Origin: Oreohelix idahoensis
Taxonomy: Eukaryota > Mollusca > Gastropoda > Stylommatophora > Oreohelicidae
Assembly (NCBI GenBank): GCA_024509875.1
Contig: JAMPIV010004263.1
Coordinates: forward strand, 1 to 64,000
Length of the DNA stretch: 64,000 nt
Direction of reading: 5' to 3'
The notes beneath the pieces were generated by a model. It had not been told where the DNA came from. It did not search any database and saw only the letters and a list, made by a program, of their open reading frames with translations. The first letter of the stretch is position 1. Each line of letters starts with the position of its first letter. Below are positions 12,471 to 25,794 of this stretch, in pieces. A program made the position numbers and the translations under genes.

Positions 12471-14347
12471 TACATCTTCTCTAAGTTACTAGGGGGCGAT
12501 CTATCTAACTAGGTGACTGATGGCAGGCCTAGTTATATCATCAATCAAGATTTATTCTCTTTGCTGGTATATCTTCCAAGTAGGTTAATTTCTTATGCAC
12601 TGGCCATCACCGCCAGAGATGACAATTCCTGGATGAGATATGGTCCGACCCTTATTTCCAACCCTTGGCTTGTTCCTATACCTTATAGTTGTTACTCAGT
12701 GACTAACTTCGTATAGTGGTTTTCTTTCTCAATGCTAACACCTTGTTTTACACTTCCCCTCAACAACCTTTACAGACTAAGCCCGACTTATATGGTGTCC
12801 ATCAAAAACTGATTTATTTCCATATCATAAATTCCATTTACAATAGGAGGCAATATTGGTACAACTCTCCATTACTATCATTTCATATTGTCCCCGGTAT
12901 ACTGCTATCTCATGTGTTATACATATGATTCTCTTCTTACAAACAATTTCATGTATAGTCCACGCAAATTATTCCTCCAGTGCTTCATATCCTCTCAGGC
13001 CTCGTTCAAAGTGCCTCTTTAATTATTGTGTGCTTATTTCCCTCCTGACTAACTCTGTCAGGTTTATCTCAATTAATCTTAGTACAAATCATATCTTTTC
13101 ATAATTCATACAAGCAAATCAATAATTAGATGCATCTATATTAAAAAGCCTCCATATACTTACACCTGAGAGAGAGCGCTTGAGTTATCGCGCCAAATGT
13201 CATTACCTCTTCAGTTTCTTACTCGTCATACTTATCATTGACGATGTCTCAATAATTCATTTGTGCAAAAGCCCAATGTGGCTATTCAGATTAATGTTCC
13301 TTCTATGTCATTCCTCTAGGACTCGTTCTTAGTCAAAAAGTTATCCACTTTGTAGTTAATCTTGTACTTTCACCAGCATTTTCTTCTCATCATGAGCTTG
13401 CTTAATTGTAAGCTTCATTAACCTTGTAGTGTATTTCATCTGGATTTCTGAAACATTTCTTCTACAAAAATGAGGGAAGAGGATACTTACTGTGATCACA
13501 CAGAATCCTCACAATAATCACAATCCCTACTATCTCTCCTAATTGATAGACTTATACTTTAATCACAGTTCTTTCTAATCTCCTTAATTGCTACCGTTAT
13601 TAAATCTAGATCTATAAACCTATTTAGGAAAAACTTCTGTCATCCACAGTGTTTACACTTGAGAACCCCGGCAGAGTAACACAATCTTGCCAAGTCGGTT
13701 CCTCAAACCTGGACTGCTAAAAAAACACGACCGCTCAACAGCGCGCCGTAACTTGTTCTCTCTTTAATCATCTTCTCAGCTGTCTCTCTCCTTGTTTTCC
13801 AGTTAAAACGATGGTCCGCCTTATTTCCACTCACTGAAAAAACATGCTCACGCTTATTTGCCACGTAGGCGGCGAATTTCACGTTGAACAGATTTTTGTT
13901 ATTTTAAAAACTCCCTCAGTCTTCCTGTGCGTTTTTTTTCCTCCTCAGCTCATCACTAAAAACCTTCAAGGGACTTAATTCTCCGTTGTCATCCCTTTGA
14001 TAATTTACTTTAATTCTTATACTCTCTTCTTTAAGGCTTACTACAAAAATCTTTTTATGCTAATTTTCTTAACCATAGCTGTGGACTCACCAAACCTGCT
14101 TAAGTCTAATTCAGCCTTGTTTTCACCAACCGTGATTTACAGAGTTTCCTCCCTTTTTACAAAAGTATATCTATGCAACACTTTATCTCCCTTCAACCAA
14201 GACAAACAGTCTGTATCCCAATCTATTCATTTTTCCTAAACCATTTTTCCACACTCTTTTACTTTACTAAAACCGAATCACTGCTCATCTAAACCGTGCC
14301 TGAAGCACAATTAATGCTCTGGCGAACCCAACGGTGACAATAGTCAG
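12471..14347. mobile_element. Unclassified ~1.88-kb insertion in the Tc1 transposase gene
   Basis: The two halves of the Tc1 gene are separated here. The hexamer CAGCGC lies on both sides (12465-12470 and 14348-14353), consistent with a 6-bp or slightly longer target duplication. The insert has no recognisable ORF and is pyrimidine-rich on the plus strand. It ends in GCTCTGGCGAACCCAACGG followed by TGACAA, closely resembling the tandem ends at 9010-9142. That suggests a non-autonomous repeat family present at least twice in this window. Confidence 0.6.
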
Positions 14348-14353
14348 CAGCGC

Positions 14354-15012
14354 CTGCAATGGGCAGAGCAACATGTCAGATGGACTAGACTGCAGTGGAA
14401 TGCTGTCCTATGCACAGACGAGAGCAGATTCAACATATCCTTTGCTGATGGACGTATGCGGATTTGGCAACAGTGTGGAGAGCGCTTTGCAGATTGCTGT
14501 GTTCGTCAGCACAACCGATTTGGAGGTGGCAGTATTCACATTTGGGGAGGATTCAGTTTTCACCATCGCTTGCCTCTTCACGTCTTCCGTGGAAATGTTA
14601 ATGCTGTGACATATCGAGATGAGGTTCTGGATGCATTGGTTGCTCCTGCGTTCACAAATTATCCAGACTTGCAGCTTCTCCAGCAGGATAACACACGTGC
14701 GCACACCGCATGCATTACCCAGCAATATCTACAGCCGCAGCATACTCCTTGTTGACGATTGATTGGCGACTGCCTATCACTCAGACAATGTCCCCTATGA
14801 GAACATGCTGTGGGACGTGCCTTGGACGCAGAGTCATCCTAGGCAAGTTTCTCCAGATAATCTGCACAGCTCAGATCAGACTTCTGCTATAAACGTGATT
14901 GGGACTTGATTCCGCTGAATTTCCTTCAGGAGGACGTATGCGTTTCACATGAGGAGACCGCTGCCAAGCCATGCTTTGCAACGCAGCACACGGTGGACAT
15001 ACCAGATATATG
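14354..15012 (+). pseudogene. Tc1/mariner-like transposase, catalytic C-terminal part
   Basis: In shifting frames, 14360-14440 gives LQWAEQHVRWTRLQWN and then CTDESRF with the first catalytic Asp. The block 14456-14755 has GERFADCCVRQHNRFGGGS, IHIWGG and LLQQDNTRAHTA (second Asp). The third acidic residue is in an ENMLWD-like block near 14800, and the end reads MRRRCQAMLCNAAHGGHTRY at about 14947-15007, the usual C-terminus of this family. At least three frameshifts occur. I could not find convincing terminal inverted repeats outside it. It is the other half of the gene interrupted at 12470. Confidence 0.85.
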
Positions 15013-15929
15013 AGGGATAGTTGTGGAATGACTTTTTTTATTGATTGCATTTTTGGTTTTTCTCCACTTTGCCTGCTACAGAATGGCAATGGAATTCATA
15101 AAATCAATCACATGTACAACATTAATGACCAGCATGGATTCATAGGAAAATTGAATAAAGATTCCAAATACTATGTCAACTTGGTAAACACTTTTATTTT
15201 ACATCTTCACACGCTGTTCCAGGGCATTATAAAGGTTTGGCTATCGTTTTGAATGTGCTTCAGATATATTAAATTAAAAGCGTTTTGTTCCGTCTGTCAT
15301 ACTCTCACAGGAAATTGTCTTGTCAACTGAGAGACTACTATGAAGAGTCTGACATCTGGCATGGCTGATAGGTCTTAAGATTCGATGCATTGAAAAAATC
15401 CCGATAATATTAAAAATTAATATATAATACCACCTGGATGTAATTAAGCCATCAACAGTTTTGCGCCAACGGATTTAATCTTTTATAATTAATTTTTTCA
15501 TTTTAAATTGAAGTTAGCAAGGCTCATTATAAAAATTATAGAATATATGTGATTGTGAACTCTCGAAATTCGGCTTCTTACTTTTAAAAACGCCAAGCTT
15601 TTAACACATTAAGCAACTGATTTTGGTATTATAAAAGATTATAAAAACTATATTCAAGAATTTGTTTTTTCCAATATTAAAACTGCATGTCCATAATTTA
15701 TAAAGTTGTTGTTCTACTTGTCCATTATGCTTAAAATTATTAAGTTTACTTTGAAGTGGTCTGTGTTTGAAACTATACAGTCATCTCATTTAACAAATTT
15801 ATGCAGGCATGCACACATTAATATTTCTCCGAAAAAGGCAATGTCGTCACTTGTAACACACATGAGCATTTAAACTACGGTAAAAAGGGACAGTTTCAAA
15901 ATTTCAAGATAATGTTCAAGCATACCATC
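15013..15929. other. Unassigned AT-rich sequence
   Basis: No coding region or structured repeat is recognised. This probably includes the 3' end of the Tc1 element, whose terminal repeat I could not locate. Confidence 0.4.
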
Positions 15930-16137
15930 GCTACCAGACAAAGTATGGAAATAAGAGCCACTCCAGGGACGACACTAGAGCCACTAGGTGGGACAACCAT
16001 TCTGGACAATGTCTGAAGATTGAACCAAGAAAGAAAGCCAGCCAGAGAATACAGCCATAGGATTAAGTATGTCCGCACATCCTCTCTCCAAAACCTCTAA
16101 CATCACATGGTAGAAGAGAATCGACTAAGTAAGTAAA
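15930..16137 (+). pseudogene. LINE 3' end, family C, diverged
   Basis: The segment aligns at nucleotide level with 61935-62195 (shared blocks near ACAAAGTATGG, TACAGCCATAGGATTA and TAGAAGAGAATCGACTAAG) and ends in the same short TAAG tail. It is a severely 5'-truncated, stop-riddled insertion. Unlike the copy at 62.1 kb, it has only a short CTCTC at the position of the long CT array. Confidence 0.6.
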
Positions 16138-18699
16138 TCAATATAAATCAGTTAAAAGTGGACTGCAAAGAAAAATTGAAGCCACTTTAATAATTACTGC
16201 TGTTTCCAAATCCGAAAACAAAGCAAGACAGAACTAAAATTTCAGTCTAAATAAGGAAATAAATAATGAAATGGTATAAAACCTCAAAAGTAAAGCCTTG
16301 CTAAAACCACAAGTTCAAAGACTGAAAATGTAAGCACAAACAAAAACACAACAACCTATTATTGACGAACAATTTGTGCGATTTTGAAGAAGGTAAAGAT
16401 ACAAAAAGCAGCACATTTATTATAAGAAAATTAAAAGAGCGAAGACCACAGAAGTAAAAACAGATCTATATTTGTAATCTTGAAGACCTACACTAATTCA
16501 TCATTGACAAACAGAATCCCAAGTAAATTTAACATCAAAATGTTATAAAGCAATAAACATTTATGATAAAGGCTTGAGTTAAATAATAAAGTAGTGCGTT
16601 GCTGGCATAAAAAAACAACTGCTGTAAAGAATCAGCAGCCAAATATGAACATTTCAGCAGGTTAAAAAAGTGCTACACAGGACGTTGTGCTGTCGTCGGA
16701 TGATTTCAATGTGCACAGTAAAAAAAAAATGAAATCCAATTAGAGCACATACAATAAATATCAGTGGATGGAACATATTATAATTAATTTGAGGTATGCC
16801 GATGAGACACTCGAATGGCAAATAATGAAAATGGTTTGTAGGAAATGATTTATACAGAAAGTTAAAACAAGACCTTTCTTCAAATACAAAAATAAAAGGA
16901 CAGAAAACTTAAAGCTCATCTCGAAGAAAACGACGTCTCCGGAATGCTTTTTAAAAGTAAAAATGGAACAATTTAAAAATACGTTTCATAGATTCAAATA
17001 ACTGTGTGCACAGTAAACAAACTCGGATGGATGTATTGTATCTCGGAAGTGATGTGTTGAATACACAAGTAATACAGGTATTCTATTTAAAATGAAAAAA
17101 CTTTTATATACACTTATCGCTGTTTTTGTTTGGTGGAAGTAACAAAAAAGGATTCTTCAAGAGTTATATAGAAATCATGGGAGATACGAAAGTGAGTTAT
17201 GGACCAATTAATAAACGAGGTAGGAAAAGCACCAATTGCAACAGGGATGATTATATTTTTACTGATGTAGAATGTTAAAAATAAACACGGGCAGGTAAAA
17301 TGGAGATGTCTTTTAGAAAGAATATGAAAATTCAGGCAACAGTTGAAAATGAGCTAATGTGGTCCCAGACCTTCCACTTAGTGACTGGTAACGTTTTTGT
17401 ACAGCAAGTTGAGTTTATTTCATGATGCAATTCTAATAAACAGTCTATGTCCGTTGCTTGCCTTACTTCATTCTCCTTTATATTATCTTAAGTACACTGC
17501 TTTCTGTATTTGTCTACTTACTACTGGTAGTCAAAATGGTTTTTTTCTTGAGAACACACTGTTGTCATTTGGTTTCTTGTCATAGCAATTTACCTTAGTA
17601 GTCGTTGTTTTTTCTTCTGCTATGGGCTGACTCTGCTGTACTTCTATCTTCTTAAACATTCGAGTCTTAGTGTGATTACTTGGTGTATCTTGGTATAGAC
17701 AAAGTGCTTACAGCCAGATGGTGAATATTTCTTACACAAAATGTCACTAATTATTTCAAAATTCTCATTGGCGATAGGAGGTACTGTCTATTGTTCTTTT
17801 CATTATTCCAAAAACTGTTTAATTCTAATTGTCGAGATACGAACACACTACACTGTCGTCTTGGACGTCTTGAGAAAGATGAAACCATTTTCTTCAAACA
17901 ATACGAACACATTCTGCCTCTCTTTGTCTACACTTCTTAGTATCTTTAAAAACCCACCTGGAGAGAAGGCCACATTTTTCTCAAACTTACGCTTTAACGC
18001 GTCTGGATCTGGAAACGGATTAAACCTAGAAACCCAGGAATTTACAATTACAATTTTTCTACGGAAATTTCTAGATCAGTACCTTCTGTCACGAAAAGTT
18101 TCACCTCGCTCCTACAAATATGCCTTGACACAAATTAAATTCGTTTCGCATTATCCTAAAAAACCAAACTGCACTTTAAATTTATTCCTTAATGGGGACT
18201 GTAATTGTAAATTATCACCCTTTGCTTACAAATCAAAACAAGGCATATTTACGTTGTATTGTTCTCTAACTCAAACTTCAAGGCCCTCTAAATAAGATTT
18301 TTGAAAAACTTGGTGCAAAAGAAATTTCTGACAAGCGTAATGTCCAATTAACTAAAACACGAGGGGTACTTTTTTCTTTCATCAGGGGGCACAATTAAGG
18401 GATGTTTTATGCTTTTCCTTTACGTACATATACAATACTATAGCAAGGTTTCACTGTGAATTTTTCGCAAACCTATAAAATAAATTCAAAAGCCCTGTTA
18501 ATATCAGGTGAGATTACCAACTTTCAAAACCCGGAATTTCTGACACACGGGGACAACTCTATCCCAACAAAGGGTCTCTCCATTCCCTTACCATTAGTTT
18601 AAAGGGGACCTTGTCTACCGTTCAAATTTGGTAAGACTCAAAATCCATAAAAAACATAATTAGAGGATCAATAGCTTCAGTAATAGGTAGAATAAATCT
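16138..18699. other. AT-rich sequence without recognised genes
   Basis: A 184-codon plus-strand frame (17741-18295) is open but matches nothing I know. It is rich in Ser, Leu, Phe and Lys, has no clear domain, and may be a chance frame. Nothing else is recognised. Confidence 0.4.
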
Positions 18700-21600
18700 T
18701 CCATAGTTAGGAGAATCCAGCGTCATGGTAGCTCCATCCTAACTTACTCGTAGAGAACCACGAGTCAGTGGTTGCGTTACTATCCTCCATAGTTAGCTCC
18801 TCTATTTTTCAGTGTGGTCATTTCGCTAGCATCCTCCATAGTTAGAGACTAGCTACAGTGATAGCCTCCATCCTCCATACAGTTAGAGTATACAGCTTCA
18901 GTGGTAGCTCCATCCTCCATAGTTAGAGACCAGCGTCAGTGTAGCTCCCATTTTCCAGAGTTTAAGACGAGCGTCAAGGTAGCTACACAATCTCCATAGT
19001 TAGAGACTAGCGTCAGTAGTAGCTCCATCCTCCATAGTTAGAGACTAGCGTCCGGGTAGCTCCCATCGTCATAGTTAGAACGGAGCTTCAGTGGTACTGC
19101 GTACTCCATAGTTAGAGACCAGCGTCAGTGGGTTGCTCCATTCCTCCATAGTTAAGACTAGCTTCAGTGGAAGCTCATCATCCATTTAGAGACACTTGCG
19201 TGTGGCTCCATCTTCCATAGTTAGAGAACTAGCTTCAGAGTAATGTAGGCTTTAAAAATCCTCCATAGCTAGAGACTAGCGTCCAGTGGTTAGGCTTCCA
19301 GTCCTCCATAGTTAGAGACTAGAATCATGGTAGCTCCAATCCACCACTGTTATAGAGCATTAGCTTTCAGTGGTAGTCCTTCCATGCCTCCATAGTATTA
19401 GAGACTCAAGCGACCAGTAAGTAACTCCATCCTCCATAGATTTTGAGTCCTAAGCTAATCAGTGGTAGCATCCATCCATCCACTATTTAGATGACTCAGC
19501 GTCAGTAGGTAGCACTATCCTTCATATAGACAAATAGCGAGTCAGTCGTAGCTCCCCGCATCCCTCCCATAGTTTAGAGACCAGCTTCATGTGGTAGCTA
19601 CATACCACCATAGCTAGAGACTCGCGTCGGTTGATGAGCTTGCCTCCTCCATAGGTTAGAGCCCAATGGTAAGTGGTAGCTTTACCATCCTCCTCCATTG
19701 TTTAGTGACCAGGTTACAGTTAGGTGGCATCCATCGCTCCAACAGTTAGAGACTCAGCTTCAGTGGATATGCTCTACATCCTCCATAGTTAGTAGAGACT
19801 AGCCTTCATGAGTAGCTATAATCCTCCATAGTTTAGAGGACCTAGATCAGTGGTAGCTACATTCCTCAATAGTTAGGAGGACCAGGTAAAGTGGTAAGCT
19901 CCATCCTTTATTAGTTATAGACTAGCGTCCAGTTTTAGCTCCATCCTTTTATGAGTTTTTATAGTAACAGGTTTCGAGATGGTAGACTCCACCCACCATA
20001 GTTTGAGACCAGGTTCCGTGGTAGCAACAATCATCCATCAGTTTAGAGAACTAGCCGTTCAGTGGTAGCTTTTCCATCCTCCATAAGTTTAGAGACCACG
20101 TTCAGTTGGGTAAGCTACATCCCTCCCATAGAGAACAGTTTCAGGTGGTTAGCTCTATCCGTCCATAGTTAAGAGACTAGCGACAGTGGAAGCCTCCGAT
20201 CCTCCATAGTTTTATAAGACCAAGAGTTCATGTAGTAGCTCCATCCTTAAATAGTAAGGAGACCAGGTTCAGTGGTAGCTACATAACATCCTCCCATAGT
20301 TAGTAGTGACTAGCTTTAGTTTGGGTAAGCTCAACTCTTCCATAGTTAGAGCCTAGCGGCAGTGGTAGCTTCGATCTGCATCCTCCATAGTTAGAGACTA
20401 GCGTCCAATGGTTAGCTCCAACATCTATAGTTTAGAGACTAGCGTCAGACGTAGTTACCCATTCTCCAATAGAGACCAGGTTTTTAGTATAGCTAGCTCC
20501 ATCCTCAACAGTGTAGAGAACTAAGCCTTAAGTTGGAAGGTACCATCCTCCATAGTTGTAGAGACTTAGCGTCAGTGATAGTCTCCAATCCTCCATAATT
20601 CAGATGACCTATGTTTCAGTGGTAGCTCCATCCTCCTAGTTTAGAGACTAGCGTGTTAGAGCCTGCTCCTTCCTCCATAGTTTAGAGACTAGCGACAGCT
20701 TGGTTTCTCTATCCTTTATATTAGAGACCATCTTCTTGGAAGCTACATCCTTCATGAGTTAGATACCAGCTTCATGGTAAGCTACATCCTCCGTAGTTAA
20801 GACTAGCGTAGTGGTACGCACCTTCGTCCATAAGACTAGCGTCAAGGTACTACATCCTCCATAGTTAGAGACTAGCGTCAGTGGTAGCTCCATCCTCCAT
20901 AATTAGAGACTAGCGTCAGTGGTAGCTCCATAGCTAGAGACCAGCGTTAGTGGTGGCTCCATCCTCCATAGTTAGAGACGTGCTTCAGTGGTAGCTACGA
21001 CCTCCGTAGTTAAAGACAAGCGTCAGTGGTAGCTCCATCCTCCACAATTAGAGACTAGCTTCAGTGGTAGCTACATCCTCCATAGCTTCAGTGGTAGCTC
21101 CATAGTTAGAGACCAGCTTCAGCGGTAGCTCCATCCTCCATAGTTAAAGACTAGCGTCAGTGGTAGCTCCATCCTCCATAGTTAAGATTACTACTTCCAT
21201 GGTAGCTCCATCTTCATAGTTTAGAGTCTACTTCGGTGGTAGCTCCATCCCTCCATAGTTTAGAGACTCAGCGTCTGTGGTAGGCTCCATCCTTCCATAT
21301 TAGAGACTAGCGTCTGTGGTGCTCCATCCTCCATAGTTATAGACTACGTCAGTGGTAGCTCCATAGTTAGAGACCAGCTTCAGTGGTGGCCTCATATCCT
21401 CCATATTTAGAGATTTAGCTTTCAGTGGTAGATCCAATCCCTCCATAGTTAGGAGACCCTCAGCGTCAGTGATAAGCTCCATCCTCAATAGTTAAGAGAC
21501 TACTTCAGTGGTAGCTACCATCCTCCAGAGTTAGTCAACGTTCAGTGGTAGCTTCATCCTTCCATAGTTTAGAGACTATCATCAGTAGTAGCTCCACTCC

Positions 21601-24600
21601 TCCTTAGTCTCTAGAGACATAGGTTCATTGTGGTAGCTCCATGCGCTCTATAAATTCAGAGAATAGCGTCAGAGGTAGCTCTATCCACCCTAGTTAAGCG
21701 ACTACACCCTTCTCGATCAGTGATAGCACTCCATCCTCCATAAGTTAGAGACCAGCGTCAGTGGACAGCTCTATCCTCACATAAGCATTAGGAGACTCAG
21801 CGTTAGAGGGAAGCTCAATCCTCCATAGTTTAGAGACTTAGCGTCATTTGTAGCTCTCATCCTCCATAATTAGAGGACTACGCGAACCGTGGTAGCTCCA
21901 TCCACCATATTAGAGACCAAGGTTTAGTGGTAGTTATATATCCTCCATTGGTTATGGAGACCTAGGTTCAGTGGGTGGCTCCATCATCCCACGATTTACA
22001 GACTAAGCTACAGTGGTGGCTACATATCCATCACAATTAGAAGACACTAGCTTCAGTGGTAGCTACACACATCCTCCGATAGTTAGAGACTAGCTTCAGT
22101 GGGAAGCCCCATCCCTCCACCACAGTTAGAGACTAGCTGTCAGTGGAAGCTACATCCTCCACAGTTAGAGACTTAGCTTCATCAGGTATCTAACAACCTC
22201 CATAGTTAGAGACATAGACTTCAGTACGGTGGCTCCATCCTCTATAGTTAGAACTAGCGACTTGCGTCAGTAAGTTGGCGTATCCTCCCATAGAGACACG
22301 CGCTTCCAGGTGGTACCCACTCCATCCTCCATAGTATAGAGAGACTAGCTTCAGTGGGTAGCTCCATCCTACCATAGTTACGAAACCAGCTTCAGTGGTA
22401 GCAAACATCCATCATGAGGTTGGAGACTAAGCGCCAGTGGTTAGCTCGCAATCCTCTATAGTTAGAGCCTAGCGTCAGTGAATGGCTCTATCCTCTATAA
22501 TAGTTAGAGACCCAGCCTTCATTTGGTAGATCCACCCTCCATAGTTAGAGACCCAGCATCAGTGGTAAGCTTCAAATCCTCCAATAGTTAGAGACTAAGC
22601 GTAGCAGTGGTGGCTCCATCACCCCATAGTTAGAGACAAGCGTCAGTGGGTTCTCCATCTTCTAATAGTTAGGAGACCAGCTTCCATTGGTAGCTACATC
22701 CTCCCCATAGTTTAGAGACTAAGCGTCAGTGGTAGCTCCATCCTCCATAAGTTAGAGACTATGGTCAGTGATAGCTCCATCCTCCATAGTTTAGAGACTA
22801 GCGTCCAGTGGTGGCTCCATCCTCCATAGTTAGAGACTACGTCAGTGGTTTTCTCCATCCTCTATAGTTAGAGACCAGCGTCATTGTAGCTACATCCTCA
22901 ATAGTTGGAGTCTATCTTTCATTGGTAGCTCCATCCTCCATAGTTAGAGACTAGCTCTTCAGTGGTAGCTCTACTCCTCCATAGTTTAGAGTCTAGCTTT
23001 TCAGTGGTAGCTACCTCCTCCATAGTTAGAGTCTAGATTCTCGTGATCAGCTCCATCCTCCCAATAGTATATGAGACCAGCGTCAGTGGTAGCTCCATTT
23101 TCCATAGTTAGAGACGAGCGTCAGTGGTAGCTACATCCTCCATAGTTAGAGACTAGCGTCAGTGGTTAGCTCCATCCTCCCCCCCCCCCCCCATAGTTTA
23201 GAGACTAGCGTCAGTGGTACTCCATCCTTCATAGTTAGAGACGAGCTTCAGTGGTAGCTGCTGCGTACTCCATATATTATGAGACTAGCGTCAGTGGTAG
23301 AATCCATTTTTCCATAGTTTAGAGACCAGCTTCAGTAGGTACCTATCATCCTCCTTTGTTAGAGACCAGGTTCGTTCGGCTATTAGCTCCATCCTCCACC
23401 ATAGAAAACAGCTTAAGTTGTAGCTCCATCCTCCATAGTTTTAGAGACCATGTTTCAGTGTAGCCTCCATCCTCCATAGATAGAGACCAGCTTCAGTGGT
23501 AGCTCCATCTTTCATAGTTAGAGACTAAAGCTTCAGTGGTACGCTCCATCCTCCATAGTTAGAGACTAGCCGTCGTGGTAGCTCCATCCTCCATAGTTAG
23601 AGACTAGCGTCAGTGGTAGCACAGCCTCCATAGTTAGAGACTAGCTTCAGTGGTAGCTCCATTTTTCCATAGTTAGAGACTAGCGTCAGTGGTAGCTTCC
23701 ATCATTCTCCATAAGTTAGGGACTAGCGTCGGTAGTATCTCCATCTTCATAGTTAGAGTCTAGCTTCAGTGGTAGCTATAATCCTCCATAGTTAGAGTCT
23801 AAGCTTCAGTGGTAGCTTCCATCCTCCATAGTTAGAGTCTAGCTTCAGTGGTAGCTCCATCCTCCATAATTAGAGACTAGCGTCAGTGGGTAGCTCCATC
23901 CTCCATAAGTTAGAGAGACTAGCGTCAGTGGTAGCTCCCTCCATCCTCCATAGTTAGAGACTAGCTTCATGGTATACTCTATCCTCCATAGTTAGAGACT
24001 AGCGTACAGTGTAGCTCCATCCTCCATAGTTATTAGAGTCTAGCGTCAGTGGTAGCTCCAAACCTCCATAGTTTAGATACTAGCGTCAGTGGTAGCTCCA
24101 TCCTGCCATAGTTAGAGACGAGCTTCAGTCGGTAGCTGCGTTCTCCATAGTTAGAAGACTAGCGTCAGTGGTAGATCCATCCTCCATAGTTTTAGAGACC
24201 AGCTTCAGTGGTACGTCCATCCTCCTCAGTTAGAGACCCAGGTTCGGTAGTAGCTCCATCCTCCATAGAAACCAGCTTAAGTTGTAGTCTCCATCCTCCA
24301 TAGTTTAGAGACCAGGTTCAGTGGTAGCTCCATCCTCCATAGCTAGAGACCATGGTTCTACGTGTAGCTCCATCCTACCATAGTTAGAGACCAGCTTTAT
24401 GTGGTAGCTCCATCTTCCACAGTTAGAGACATAGCTTCAGTGAGTAGCACCATCCTCCATAGTTAGAGTCTAGCTTTAGTTGTGGTTCTATCCTCCATAA
24501 TTTAGAAACCAGCTTTAGTGGTGGTTCAGTATCCTCCAGTAGTTAGTAGTCTATCTTTAGTTAAATGGTTCTATCCTCCATAGTTAGAGTCTAGCTTTAG

Positions 24601-24667
24601 TTAGGGTTCTATCCTCCATAGATTAGAGTCTAGCTTTAGTTTGGTTCTATCCTCCATAGTTAGAGGC
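18700..24667. repeat. 38-bp minisatellite array, about 155 copies
   Basis: The consensus unit is 38 bp; its core reads TAGTTAGAGACTAGCGTCAG and then TGGTAGCTCCATCCTCCA. Two frequent variants alternate: GCGTCAG against GCTTCAG, and ACTAG against ACCAG. The array is fairly regular at 20830-21200 and 22700-24300, whereas 18700-20800 and 21200-22700 carry many extra bases. The last ~200 bp (24460-24660) shift to a GCTTTAG...GGTTCTATCC variant, typical of array edges. A run of 14 C sits at 23179-23192. There are no unique spacers, so this is not CRISPR. No gene lies inside. Confidence 0.95.
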
Positions 24668-25794
24668 GAGGGACGCGATGATGATGTACCACGTTTTTGT
24701 CATGGAATTCTGGAAGGACAGGTTTCCCGATCTGTAAATAATATTTTCCGTTAGTTTTCAGCAAAGAAGTCCAGAAGTTACAGTTTCAGTCATTAAATCA
24801 AGACAATAAAGAATTTTTTATTACAGACGCCTGACTACAACTAAAGAAAGATACACTAATCACTTGAACGTACAGAAAAGTAAACAGTGAATTTAGTATT
24901 ACAATCAAGAAAGTACTATTTTCTATGACACGCTGCGCGATACATTATCAGGAATAAAACATATACAATCGCGAGAGATAGTTATGATGTGACTCAAAAT
25001 ATGAAATAATTAAAGTAAACGATACTGAATAGTTATTCAAGCGGCTTCGAATGTGGGTTTGAGAGAGATAATCAATTGTGTACAAACACATACCTCTAAG
25101 GATACTCATCGGTAGATCTTCTGACCACTAGTCGAAAACTATTCGAGATTTTATACACTTGTTTTATGGTAAGAAAGATAATATTAGGTGTGTCCGTCGC
25201 ATTCCCCTCATAAATATTTTGTTGTTGTTCGTGTTATTTAGAATTGGCATTATCGTACTCTGGGTAAACCCCCATTGTTGGTTTCCAGACAAAGTAAGAA
25301 AATGAATAAATATTGTAACGTGCGAAGAGAGGTTATAAAAAAAAAAATATAAAAAATATACAAAGTCGATTTGGCTGACAAGCGTTATAAATATGAGGTA
25401 AATATTATCATTATGTAAAGTAAGGACATGCAGGTAGGTTGATACAAGTAAAACAAGAAGGGCAATTTGAGACTGAACGACCTGAAATAAATCAAACCAT
25501 AAAAAAATAAAGCTCCACCTAACAATTAAAACAGTCTTAATGAACATGCATGAATATGTAACAATTTCTGATTTACTAACACTGGACAACAAAATTTTTG
25601 ACTTTTGTGTGAATCTGAGATAATTTTTTTTGCTTTCTCTAACATTTCTATTTTTTCTGGTCAATTTTAATGCGCTGTTTTTAAATCTGCAAACCGTTTT
25701 TCTCTATCAGGTCGGGATCTCGAGAAATACGCAATTGAAGTTTTTTAACAACGCATACAGTATTATAACATCATTCGTACAAGAAGTATAACAG
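24668..25794. other. Unassigned AT-rich sequence
   Basis: No recognised feature is present. A hydrophobic minus-strand frame at 25164-25664 is low-complexity and AT-driven. Confidence 0.4.

Noticed and set aside
17741..18295. 184-codon plus-strand frame as a host gene
   Set aside because: No domain, splice context or relative could be recognised. It is listed only as a chance-level frame.
18700..24667. CRISPR-like regular repeats
   Set aside because: Units are contiguous 38-mers with no unique spacers, and the context is animal transposons.
25164..25664. 166-codon minus-strand frame as a membrane protein
   Set aside because: It is AT-driven low complexity without motifs, and no relative is recognised.
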